Positions 28,225 through 36,452 of a stretch of DNA of 64,000 bases are shown piece by piece. How positions within the stretch are numbered: position 1 is the stretch's first letter; each line of letters starts with the position of its first letter. Both the position numbers and the translations under genes were made by a program. Source of the DNA: Paraburkholderia fungorum (lineage in GTDB: Bacteria > Pseudomonadota > Gammaproteobacteria > Burkholderiales > Burkholderiaceae); contig NZ_MCAS01000009.1 of assembly GCF_003610895.1 (NCBI RefSeq), forward strand, positions 1 through 64,000. Direction: 5' to 3'. Under the pieces are notes generated by a model. That model saw nothing but the letters and a program-made list of their open reading frames with translations. It had not been told where the DNA came from and made no database searches.

Positions 28225-28437
28225 GCAGGCAGAAAATACCTATAATTCGTTAAATATGACGGTATGAACTACCTTGGGGTCAACGCTAGGAAAAGCGCTT
28301 CCACAATGCATTTATTCATAAGCTGAATAAGTTTTGATCGCCCGTCTGGCCTTGCTGGGCAAGGAGTCCCCGATTAAATTCGCATAATTGTTTTCCAAGT
28401 GGCGCGCGTATAGTAAGCTCTCGAAAACAGCTTCAGA

Positions 28438-28461
28438 TTTAAAAAAGCCCGCTAACGGGCC
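28438..28461 (-). terminator. Minus-strand terminator in the activator upstream region
   Basis: On the minus strand GCCCG-TTAG-CGGGC is followed by six T. No minus-strand gene ends here, so it would close an unannotated minus-strand transcript or guard the operon from read-through. Confidence 0.55.
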
Positions 28462-28564
28462 GTCTCAAACACACACGCCGCTTTCTTGGGGATCAGCTGT
28501 CCGCACGGAATGGAATGACCGTTCGGGTTTTGCTATTTCGCGAATCCCGGATGAGTCAGCGTGT

Positions 28565-28580
28565 CTGAACCGCGGTTCAG
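28565..28580. promoter_or_regulatory. Perfect palindrome before the second sigma-54 activator gene
   Basis: CTGAACCGCGGTTCAG is a perfect 16-bp palindrome, 46 bp before the activator's ATG. Its half-site CTGAACCG resembles the half-site CTGAAACG near the operon promoter. The 536-bp gap 28090-28625 otherwise holds the sigma-54 promoter, the other palindrome and the minus-strand terminator, and no convincing gene. Confidence 0.5.
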
Positions 28581-28625
28581 GTGCGTACGTCATCCTTAAC
28601 GTTCGTTGACGAGAGGATCTGAATA

Positions 28626-30020
28626 ATGGAACCCGCAACGCGGCAACTGATTTACGTTTCACGCGATCCGAGCGCGGAACTGAATACGCGCTTTCATCAG
28701 CGCGGCTGGCACGTTGAAGTCGTGGGGTCGGCGCGCGACGTGCGCCGTGCTGTCCGCGCCGGAATGGCGGCGGGCGGCCTGCTCGATCTGTCTAGTGAAT
28801 TTCAGCCACACGAGATCGCCGCGTTTGAGTCCTGTCTGACTATTCCGAACGTCGGCTGGGTTGCGGCCACCACGCCCGGACAACTGCAGGACGCGGCCTT
28901 GCGCCGGCTCGTCCGGGACTATTGTTTCGACTATGTAACGGTGCCTTACTCGGGCGACAGGATCGTCGATTCGGTCGGTCATGCATACGGCATGATCTCG
29001 CTTGGCGAGCCGGCTTCGAACGATGGATCGCAAGGCGCCGAAGGCGAAATGGTCGGTTCGTGCGACGCGATGCTCGCGCTGTTCCGTTCGATTCGCAAAG
29101 TGGCGATGACCGACGCGCCGGTGTTCATCTCGGGCGAATCGGGCACGGGCAAGGAGCTGACCGCAGTCGCGATCCATGAACGCTCGGCACGCCGCAATGC
29201 GCCTTTTGTGCCGATCAACTGCGGCGCGATTCCACCACATCTGTTGCAATCCGAACTATTCGGCTATGAGCGCGGCGCGTTCACCGGCGCCAATCAGCGC
29301 AAGATCGGCCGGGTGGAAGCGGCCAACGGCGGCACGCTGTTCCTCGATGAAATCGGCGATCTGCCGCTCGAAAGCCAGGCGAGCCTGCTGCGTTTCCTGC
29401 AGGAACGTAAAGTGGAGCGGCTGGGCGGTCACGGCTCGATCGACGTCGACGTGCGCATCATTTCGGCAACGCACGTGGATATGACAGCGGCGATGATCGA
29501 AGGGCGGTTTCGCTCCGATCTGTATCACCGTCTGTGCGTGCTGCAAATCGACGAACCGCCGTTGCGTGCGCGTGGTAAGGATATCGAACTGCTTGCGCGG
29601 CACATGCTGGAACGTTTCAAGAAAGATGCAAGCCGCCGTCTGCGCGGTTTCGCGCCTGACGCCATCGCGGCATTGCATAACTATGGCTGGCCGGGCAACG
29701 TGCGCGAGTTGATCAATCGTGTGCGGCGCGCCATTGTGATGTCGGAAGGGCGCGCGATCACGGCGCGCGATCTCGAGCTGGCCGAATACGTGGAAATCGT
29801 GCCCGTGTCGCTCGCCCAGGCGCGCGAAGCGGCAGAACGTCAAGCCATCGAGCTTGCGCTTCTGCGGCATCGCGGCCGTCTCGGCGACGCCGCACAGGAA
29901 CTCGGCATCTCGCGCGTGACGCTGTACCGCCTGCTTTGCTCACACGGCATGCGCCATATGGAAGGCGAACCGATGGCCACGCCGCACGGCGAGTTGCCGG
30001 CCTCGGTGCCGCATCTCTGA
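28626..30020 (+). CDS. Sigma-54-dependent activator, VpsR/BerB-like (divergent from the Fap-type operon)
   Basis: The 464-residue protein is a paralogue of the activator at 20131-21741. Its receiver-like N-terminal domain (about 7-125) is degenerate. The AAA+ domain has Walker A GESGTGKE (170-177), the GAFTGA sigma-54 loop and Walker B LFLDEIGD. A Fis-type helix-turn-helix follows (GDAAQELGISRVTLYRLLCS). It lacks the 70-residue N-terminal tail of its paralogue. A GAGAGGATC site precedes the ATG. VpsR-type proteins in Vibrio and BerB in Burkholderia bind c-di-GMP and drive matrix genes; that role here is inferred from similarity of plan and the amyloid operon beside it. Confidence 0.88.
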   Translation: MEPATRQLIYVSRDPSAELNTRFHQRGWHVEVVGSARDVRRAVRAGMAAGGLLDLSSEFQPHEIAAFESCLTIPNVGWVAATTPGQLQDAALRRLVRDYCFDYVTVPYSGDRIVDSVGHAYGMISLGEPASNDGSQGAEGEMVGSCDAMLALFRSIRKVAMTDAPVFISGESGTGKELTAVAIHERSARRNAPFVPINCGAIPPHLLQSELFGYERGAFTGANQRKIGRVEAANGGTLFLDEIGDLPLESQASLLRFLQERKVERLGGHGSIDVDVRIISATHVDMTAAMIEGRFRSDLYHRLCVLQIDEPPLRARGKDIELLARHMLERFKKDASRRLRGFAPDAIAALHNYGWPGNVRELINRVRRAIVMSEGRAITARDLELAEYVEIVPVSLAQAREAAERQAIELALLRHRGRLGDAAQELGISRVTLYRLLCSHGMRHMEGEPMATPHGELPASVPHL

Positions 30021-30160
30021 CGCGCTTTTCCGCCGTTATTTTCTCCGCCGCGCGCGCCGACCGGGCGCCGCGCGGCCGCGCTTGTTAAAATCGGGTTTTC
30101 CGCTCAATCTCCGTGGCGCATTGCCCTGACTCAAGGGCGCGCCGCGTCGAAGGAACCCGC

Positions 30161-31132
30161 ATGAAACAATACCTCGACCTCGTCCGCACGATTCTCGACA
30201 CCGGCACGTGGCAGGAGAACCGCACCGGCATCCGCACCATCAGCATGCCGGGCGCCATGTTGCGCTTCGACCTCCAGCAGGGCTTTCCCGCCGTCACCAC
30301 GAAAAAACTGGCATTCAAGTCGGCGGTGGGCGAACTGGTCGGGTTTTTGCGCGCCTCGCGCAGCGCCGCGGATTTTCGCGATCTGGGCTGCAAGGTGTGG
30401 GACGCGAACGCCAATCAGAACCCGCAATGGCTCGCCAATCCGTATCGCCAGGGTCCGGACGACCTCGGCGACGTGTACGGCGTGCAATGGCGCCAATGGC
30501 CGGCCTACAAGGTGCTGGACGCAGACGCGGGAGCGCAACTGGCCGATGCCGCCGCGCGCGGCTTCCAGGTGGTGACGGAGTTCGACGAAGACGGCAGCCG
30601 CAAAGTGCTGCTATACAAGGCGATCGACCAATTGCGGCAGTGTCTCGACACGATCATGCAGAACCCCGCCGACCGGCGAATTCTGTTTCATGCGTGGAAC
30701 CCCGCCGTGCTGGACCAGATCGCGCTGCCGGCTTGCCACCTGCTTTACCAGTTCCTGCCGAATGTCGCGCGCCGTGAAATTTCGCTGTGTTTGTACATCC
30801 GCAGCAACGATGTCGGCCTTGGCACGCCGTTCAATCTGACCGAAGGCGCGGCTTTGCTGCATCTGGTCGGCCGCTTGACGGGCTATACGCCGCGCTGGTT
30901 TACCTACTTCATCGGCGACGCGCATATCTACGAAAACCAGCTCGATATGTTGCAGCAACAGCTCACGCGCGAGCCGTACGAAAGCCCGGCCTTCGCGATT
31001 TCGGACAGGGTGCCCGACTATGCGAAAACCGGCGTGTACGAGCCGGAGTGGCTCGAGAAAATCGAGCCGTCGGACTTTTCGCTCGTCGGCTACCGTCATC
31101 ACGAGCCGCTCACTGCGCCAATGGCGGTCTGA
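30161..31132 (+). CDS. thyA: Thymidylate synthase
   Basis: From [20 protein letters not shown] the enzyme has 323 residues. It shows the folate/dUMP site [19 protein letters not shown], catalytic Cys in [33 protein letters not shown] and [19 protein letters not shown]. It is about 60 residues longer than E. coli ThyA because of an insertion around 115-165 (after [10 protein letters not shown]), a form also known in other bacteria. An AAGGAA site precedes the ATG. It methylates dUMP to dTMP and produces the dihydrofolate that FolA recycles. Confidence 0.96.
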   Translation: MKQYLDLVRTILDTGTWQENRTGIRTISMPGAMLRFDLQQGFPAVTTKKLAFKSAVGELVGFLRASRSAADFRDLGCKVWDANANQNPQWLANPYRQGPDDLGDVYGVQWRQWPAYKVLDADAGAQLADAAARGFQVVTEFDEDGSRKVLLYKAIDQLRQCLDTIMQNPADRRILFHAWNPAVLDQIALPACHLLYQFLPNVARREISLCLYIRSNDVGLGTPFNLTEGAALLHLVGRLTGYTPRWFTYFIGDAHIYENQLDMLQQQLTREPYESPAFAISDRVPDYAKTGVYEPEWLEKIEPSDFSLVGYRHHEPLTAPMAV

Positions 31133-31180
31133 ACCCTGCCTGAATACGGGTCTGGGCATCGGCGCGCAGACCGTTCAAAG

Positions 31181-31214
31181 AAAAACCCCCGCGATGCAGA
31201 TCGCGGGGGTTTTT
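31181..31214. terminator. Bidirectional terminator after thyA
   Basis: A perfect 14-bp stem (AAAAACCCCCGCGA with its complement) has a 6-base loop and A/T tails on both sides, between convergent thyA and the DUF6600 gene. Confidence 0.92.
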
Positions 31215-31269
31215 TCTTATCGGCTTCAGGCAGGCAGGTTGCACGCGCATCTAGCTGCGTGCGTCGCCC

Positions 31270-33699
31270 TTAGCTTTTGTGGTGCTCGTCACGATTGCCG
31301 CTGTTCGAATGCTGCTCCTCGTGTTGCGGATGCGGCTCGGGGTGCGGCTGCTGCACCTGCTGCGGACGCGGTTCAGGACGCGGCTGCTGCGCCTGTTGCG
31401 GACGCGGTTCAGGACGCGGCTGCTGCACCTGTTGCGGACGCGGTTCGGGGCGCGGTTGCTGTACCTGTTGCGGACGCGGTTCAGGACGCGGCTGCTGTGC
31501 CTGTTGCGGCTGCGGATGGTATTCCTCGCGCGGCTGCTGTTGCGCCGGTTGCATCGGCTGCGGGCGGGGCTCCTGCGGCTGGGCGTGCACTTCAGGTGCG
31601 TGCGGCGGCTGCGCTTCCGGCTGACGCTGAGCCTGCTGCGGTTCAGGACGACTTTCCGGCTGACGTGCCTGCTCCTGCGGGGCAGCATGTTGCTGCGCCT
31701 GTTGAGCCATCGGCGTGTGCGGCTGCGTCCATGCCGGTTCACGCCGTGCTTCCGCGCCGGGTTGCTGACCCGCTTGCGCCGGTGCACCGTGCTGCTGGGC
31801 GTAAGCGTTCGGGTTGGCGCCGTTCGCTTGCGGCGGATGCGGCACGCCATTGGACGGACGCGCGGCCTCGCCTGGTTGCTCGTGCAGATTGGCCGTTTGC
31901 GCCGGCGTGCCCGGGCGGGCTTGCGGCTCGCCGCCACGCTGCGGTTGAGCGTTCGGCGCTTCGCCGGGCCGCTGACCAGCCTGTTGCATGCCATTAGGCG
32001 CACCCGGCGCCGCGCCCGGCGTCCGCCCGGCCATATGCGACTGCACGACGCGCACGTTCTGGGCCGGCACGGCCCCCGGAGCGCCCACCATGTGCGCCGG
32101 CACCGAGGTCCGCACGATCGGCTCGCCCGCACCCGGCACCCGTCCGCCGCTCTGCGCAAAACGTTGCGCGAGCGTGTCGTGGTACGCAGCCGGAACAGCC
32201 GGCGTGCGCGTGGCAACGACCGAACGCGCCATCACGGCTGCCGGCGGACGGTAGTTCGCGTTACGCAAACCCGGTCCGAAGCTTTGCTTCACGGGCGCGA
32301 TCCCCGGACCACCCGGATTGATCTGCGCGTTGTGCCACTGCTGCGGATTGACCTTCTGCGCGAAGCGGCCAACCGATTGACCTTGCACGAAAGCCGTCGC
32401 CGGCACCGCGGTCACGCCACCCGGCGCGCGATAGTTGATGTACGTGTTGTGAATGTTGGTCACATTCACATTCGTCACGTTGATGTTGCGGTTGTAGTTG
32501 TTGACGACAGTCGTGTTGTTGACGCGATTGTAGTAACCCGGGCTCCAGTTGTTGTGACCGCCCCAGTTCGGATGCCACGGCTCGCCTGGGCCGAGCGGGA
32601 ACCACGCCACCCCGGCTGCGACAGCGCCGCCGATCGCCAGACTGACCCCCCAGTTGACTCCACCGCCACCGCCGCCCACGAAGGCAACCAGGGCCGGTGC
32701 ATAGACCGGCGGCGCGCTGACCACGATCGGTCCGGGCACCCACGCCCACGAGTCGTCGACATAGGCCCAGCGTCCATAGTGGTAGGGCGCGAAACCCCAC
32801 GGCGCGTCGTCGACCCAGGTCCAGCCCCACGGCGCTTGCCACACCCAATGGCCGTCGTGATAAGGCGCCCAGCCGACGGGTGTCGCACGCGGCACCCACA
32901 CTTCACCGTATTGCGGGCTGCTCTGCCATGTGCCGTTGGCGTCGAGATCCTGATAGCCGGGGATGTCGCGCGATACGTAGCGTGCCGACACCGAGCGGTC
33001 TTCCGCTGCGTCGCGGCTTGCCGCCCATTGATCGAAGGCATCGAGGCCAGGTGCGCCGTTATCGGCGACCTGTTGCAGGTTGGTGCCGGCAAAGCGGATC
33101 TGCTGGCCGGCCGAGATCGGCACCTGGCCGCTGTCGCCGTACACGGTCGCGCTGCCGCTGCGCACAGTGACGGTGGTGCTGCTGCCGTCCGGCGCCACGT
33201 CGACGCGATAGTCGCCGGGGCCGTTCAGGCCGAGCGCCAGGTTCGGTGTGTCGATTTCGTAGGAGGAGCCGGGCGCCAGTTGGCGCACCCGCGCCGACAA
33301 CGTGCCCTGGGCGACCTTCAGCTGCGCGCTGTTGTCGTCGAGATTGAGGATGTCAAGGCTGGTGGACTGGTCGAGGCGCACCGCGGTCGAGCCGATATGC
33401 AATTCGGAGCGCGCATTCTGGTCGTTCCACAATTGATCGCCGGTGGTGAGCGGGCGATTGATTTGTGCGTACGACCAGTCGGTTGCGCCGGCCGGTTCGG
33501 TGGTCACGGCGCCGGCCGTGTAGTTCAGACGCGCCACGCGCCCCGGCGGATCGGTATTTTGCGTTGCAGCGCCCGGCGGCGCCTGTTCGGCTTCCTGTGC
33601 AAAAGTGGCTTGCGCCGCGAACAGAAATGCCGCGGCGGCGATCAGCGTATAGCCGGTCATCCGGCGTTTCGAGTGTTGGGGTGTGGTCACTGTTCTCAT
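31270..33699 (-). CDS. DUF6600/FecR-like exported protein with PQ-rich repeat tail
   Basis: The 809-residue protein has a signal peptide (cleavage near AQATFAQEA, 35). A FecR-like beta region (about 50-215) follows, then a Trp/Tyr/Pro-rich block typical of DUF6600 (WVPRATPVGWAPYHDGHW and related segments, about 255-345). A Gly-rich hydrophobic stretch lies near 355-375 and an Asn/Val stretch near 400-430. The last 230 residues are Pro/Gln/Ala/Glu-rich and probably disordered, ending with repeats of QQVQQPRPEPRP. A GGAG site precedes the ATG. No function is established. It may span or coat the cell envelope. Confidence 0.8.
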   Translation of the reverse strand: MRTVTTPQHSKRRMTGYTLIAAAAFLFAAQATFAQEAEQAPPGAATQNTDPPGRVARLNYTAGAVTTEPAGATDWSYAQINRPLTTGDQLWNDQNARSELHIGSTAVRLDQSTSLDILNLDDNSAQLKVAQGTLSARVRQLAPGSSYEIDTPNLALGLNGPGDYRVDVAPDGSSTTVTVRSGSATVYGDSGQVPISAGQQIRFAGTNLQQVADNGAPGLDAFDQWAASRDAAEDRSVSARYVSRDIPGYQDLDANGTWQSSPQYGEVWVPRATPVGWAPYHDGHWVWQAPWGWTWVDDAPWGFAPYHYGRWAYVDDSWAWVPGPIVVSAPPVYAPALVAFVGGGGGGVNWGVSLAIGGAVAAGVAWFPLGPGEPWHPNWGGHNNWSPGYYNRVNNTTVVNNYNRNINVTNVNVTNIHNTYINYRAPGGVTAVPATAFVQGQSVGRFAQKVNPQQWHNAQINPGGPGIAPVKQSFGPGLRNANYRPPAAVMARSVVATRTPAVPAAYHDTLAQRFAQSGGRVPGAGEPIVRTSVPAHMVGAPGAVPAQNVRVVQSHMAGRTPGAAPGAPNGMQQAGQRPGEAPNAQPQRGGEPQARPGTPAQTANLHEQPGEAARPSNGVPHPPQANGANPNAYAQQHGAPAQAGQQPGAEARREPAWTQPHTPMAQQAQQHAAPQEQARQPESRPEPQQAQRQPEAQPPHAPEVHAQPQEPRPQPMQPAQQQPREEYHPQPQQAQQPRPEPRPQQVQQPRPEPRPQQVQQPRPEPRPQQAQQPRPEPRPQQVQQPHPEPHPQHEEQHSNSGNRDEHHKS
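31344..31510. repeat. 36-bp tandem repeats within the DUF6600 gene
   Basis: A 36-bp unit starting GCGGCTGCTGCACCTGTTGC occurs four times in full (31344, 31380, 31416, 31452) and once in part. It encodes the 12-residue Pro/Gln/Arg repeat in the tail. Copy-to-copy changes are few, so length is probably variable between strains. Confidence 0.9.
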
Positions 33700-33882
33700 G
33701 GTTTATCTCCGACGGACGCGGCATTGTGCAGCATCCGTGAGAACCACTCTACCCGTACGGTTTGTTTCAAGGCCCCCAGTTTTGTAAGGCCCTTTCGCAA
33801 GCATGTAACAAAAGGTCTCGATAAGGCATTTCGTAAGCTGATCGAACAAATTATGTAATTGCGTCAGTCAGTTAGGCGAGCT

Positions 33883-34596
33883 TCAAACGGCGAGAAACGC
33901 GTCGAAATGACGGTGGCCCGACGGTGTGATGCGCAAGATCCGCGGGCGGTCCGTGCGTTCGACCCAGCCATGCGCCGACCATGAATCGAGCAGCGCCGCG
34001 CCGAGCGCGCCACCCAGATGCGGACGCCGCTCGCTCCAGTCGGGACAGGTGCAGGCAAAGCGGCGCCGGCGGCTTTTCTGGGCCGACATGTCGATGCCCC
34101 AATCAGCGAAACGCGCGGCGCCGTCGGCGGTGGCTTCGAGCGAGGAACCGTGCAGCGTCAGCAGACCGCGCTCGACCATCCGCTCGAACACCTGCACGGA
34201 CAATTCGCCCGCCATGTGGTCGTAGCAGGTGCGGGCGTAGCGCATGTCGACCGGCACGGTGCGCACTGGCCGCGGCACGGTGCGTTGCGGCGCGCTCACC
34301 TGCGCGACGTTGGCGAGCGCTTCGATGGACGCGGCGATATCCGGCGAGGCGATGCGGAAATAGCGATGCCGGCCACGCACTTCGAGCGCGAGCAGGCCGC
34401 CGTCGGTCAGGCGCGCCAGATGAGCGCTGGCCGCCGAGGGCGAGAGCCCGGCGATCATCGTCAGTTCGCCGGCCGGACGGGCGCTGCCGTCCATCAGCGC
34501 CCACAGCATCGCGGCGCGCCCGGGGTCGGCAAGCAGCGCTCCGATACGGCTCAAGCCTGGAAAATGGTTTTGCTCGTCTGCGAGGATTGCGGGCAT
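33883..34596 (-). CDS. ArsR-type winged-helix transcriptional regulator
   Basis: The 237-residue protein has an N-terminal winged helix (about 12-85) with RIGALLADPGRAAMLWALMD, LSPSAASAHLARLTDGGLLA and VRGRHRYFRIASPD, as in ArsR-family repressors. No CxC or ELCVCDL metal site is seen in that domain. The C-terminal half contains a second helical/winged part with FACTCPDWSERRPHLGG. The ligand is unknown. It stands alone between the DUF6600 gene and a small lipoprotein gene. Confidence 0.82.
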   Translation of the reverse strand: MPAILADEQNHFPGLSRIGALLADPGRAAMLWALMDGSARPAGELTMIAGLSPSAASAHLARLTDGGLLALEVRGRHRYFRIASPDIAASIEALANVAQVSAPQRTVPRPVRTVPVDMRYARTCYDHMAGELSVQVFERMVERGLLTLHGSSLEATADGAARFADWGIDMSAQKSRRRRFACTCPDWSERRPHLGGALGAALLDSWSAHGWVERTDRPRILRITPSGHRHFDAFLAV

Positions 34597-34851
34597 TGCG
34601 CGTCTCCGGTTGGCGGCGCGGGCAGGGCGCCATGCAGTCCACTGTACCGGGCTGCCGTATTCGATGTTTCAGCTTAGCGTGAATCGTCGAATGCAGCGGT
34701 TACGAAAACGCGGTGGCGCGAGCGGGCTGTGTACCTTGGTGGCGCTTTGGCGTCGGTCCGGCGTCGGTCCGGTGCCGGTCCGGCGTCGCTTCGGCGTCGC
34801 GCCAGGCCGCCAGGCTAAAATCGAAGCCTGTCCTTGCAGGAACACGCTGTC

Positions 34852-35004
34852 ATGAAACTTCTTCTTGCCGCCGTTGCCACCGCTAGCGCGGTTCTGCTGT
34901 TGAGCGCGTGCGCGCAGGGCGGTTCCGGTTCGAACTCGGGTGCGGGCACCGGCAGCATCACGATGTACGGCACGATCGACGAGGGCGTGACGGTCCGCAA
35001 GTAA
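34852..35004 (+). CDS. Small lipoprotein (50 residues)
   Basis: ATG at 34852 opens a 50-residue frame beginning MKLLLAAVATASAVLLLSAC, a complete lipoprotein signal with lipobox LSAC (Cys20). The mature part is only about 31 residues, Gly/Ser-rich, ending GTIDEGVTVRK. A TGCAGGAAC stretch lies 12 bases upstream as ribosome-binding site. It is predicted to be lipid-anchored in the envelope. Function is unknown. Confidence 0.72.
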   Translation: MKLLLAAVATASAVLLLSACAQGGSGSNSGAGTGSITMYGTIDEGVTVRK

Positions 35005-35141
35005 GCCCGACGCGGCCGCGGCCGCTTTTTCAGGCGGGTGAGCGCGTCGGCTGGCTGGAATTGATGCATCATTGTCATTTCTGCCACCACCGGCCATGTG
35101 ACGATCGGAGCATCGCCACTTTCGCCGACCGAGGCCCGCCG

Positions 35142-36452
35142 ATGCCGCCGCCCGCTGTTTTTTCCACCGCACCTTCCGCCGTACCTTCCACCGCATCTTC
35201 CACCGTTACCGCTGCTCCCCTCGCCGCCCGTCAAAGCGGCTCCGACCATTCCGATCCCAACGGCCGGCGCGCCGCGCGCGTGCTGGCGGTTTGCCAGGCG
35301 CTCTACACCTCGTCGGTTTCGATCGATCTGACCTTGACGGGTCTGGTCGGCTACACGCTTGCCGACGACAAGGCACTCGCGACGCTGCCGTTCTCGCTGA
35401 TTACCGTCGCTGCCGCGCTGACCACGATCTTTGCGTCGTTCCTGATGGCGCGCATCGGCCGGCGCGCGGGTTTCGTGCTCGGCGCGGGCGTCGGCGCGCT
35501 GGGCGGGGCTGTCTCCGTCTGGGCGATCTTTCATCACAGTTTCTGGGCGTTCTGTACCGGCACGGCGACGGTCGGCGTGTTCCAGGCGTTCGCCCAGTAC
35601 TACCGGCTGGCGGCCGCGGATGCCGTCGGCATCGAAGGCAAGAGCCGGGCGATTTCAACCGTGCTCACCGGCGGCGTGGTGGCTGCCGTCTGCGGGCCGC
35701 TTCTCGCCGCATGGAGCAAGGACTGGCTCGCGCCGGTCGCGTTCGCGGGCTCCTATGCGCTTGTCACCGGTTTCGGGCTCGTATCGATTGTCATGCTGGC
35801 GCTGCTTTATCGCGACGCGGCGCCGCACGCGAGTGCGGCGGTGGCTCACGAACCGGCCCGGCCGCTCGGCGCAATCGTCCGGCAGCCGATCTTTGCCGCC
35901 GCGCTCGCCAACAATGCGCTCGGCTACGCCGTGATGATGTTCGTGATGACCGCGACGCCGATTGCGGCGGTCGCCTGCGGCCACACGATCGGCGATGGCG
36001 CGGCGATCATTCAATGGCACCTGGTCGGCATGTTCGCGCCGTCGCTGTTTTCCGCAGGGCTGATCAGGCGCTTCGGCGTGCTGCCGGTGATCGGCGCGGG
36101 GATTGTGCTGTCCGCGCTGTGCGGCGTGCTGGCGTTGCGCTCGACCGATCTGCCGCACTTTTACGCAGCGCTCGCGTGTCTCGGTGTGGGTTGGAATTTG
36201 ATGTTCGTCGGCGGATCGACGCTGCTCGCGCAATCGTACCGGCCCTCCGAACGGGCCAAGACGCAGGCAACCAGCGAATTCACGACCTTCGCGTTCTCCG
36301 CGCTGGGCTCGCTGTTCGCCGGGCAATTGCTGGCGCGCTTCGGCTGGGCAACGATCAACGCCGCGATTTTTCCGCCGCTTGCGATAGCCGCACTGGCTAC
36401 GCTGGCGTATGCGTGGTCAAGCAGGCGGCAACGCTCGGAGGAGGTGTCCTGA
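35142..36452 (+). CDS. Major facilitator superfamily transporter
   Basis: The 436-residue protein from MPPPAVFSTAPSAVP has a Pro/Ser/Thr-rich cytoplasmic start (about 45 residues), then about twelve hydrophobic helices. An A-motif-like loop is FLMARIGRRAGFVLGAG between helices 2 and 3. The C-terminal half has ERAKTQATSEFTTFAFSALG. The substrate cannot be told. It overlaps the downstream GlxA-type regulator by one base (TGATG), so the pair is coupled, and the regulator may govern the transporter. Confidence 0.85.
   Translation: MPPPAVFSTAPSAVPSTASSTVTAAPLAARQSGSDHSDPNGRRAARVLAVCQALYTSSVSIDLTLTGLVGYTLADDKALATLPFSLITVAAALTTIFASFLMARIGRRAGFVLGAGVGALGGAVSVWAIFHHSFWAFCTGTATVGVFQAFAQYYRLAAADAVGIEGKSRAISTVLTGGVVAAVCGPLLAAWSKDWLAPVAFAGSYALVTGFGLVSIVMLALLYRDAAPHASAAVAHEPARPLGAIVRQPIFAAALANNALGYAVMMFVMTATPIAAVACGHTIGDGAAIIQWHLVGMFAPSLFSAGLIRRFGVLPVIGAGIVLSALCGVLALRSTDLPHFYAALACLGVGWNLMFVGGSTLLAQSYRPSERAKTQATSEFTTFAFSALGSLFAGQLLARFGWATINAAIFPPLAIAALATLAYAWSSRRQRSEEVS

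Noticed and set aside
28388..28414. Possible sigma-70 promoter (TTGTTT and TATAGT) for the divergent activator
   Set aside because: The spacer is only 15 bp and the -35 is weak, so it is not listed as a promoter.
28400..28416. Second -24-like TGGCGCG on the plus strand
   Set aside because: No GC occurs at the correct -12 spacing, so it does not form a sigma-54 promoter.
28626..30020. LFRS in the activator as the FleQ c-di-GMP motif
   Set aside because: The LFRS here aligns with a different helix position than in FleQ, so it is not evidence of c-di-GMP binding.
31279..33858. An 859-codon plus-strand frame opposite the DUF6600 gene
   Set aside because: It is Arg/Leu/Cys-rich antisense shadow without signals or start site; the minus-strand protein has a signal peptide and a recognised domain.
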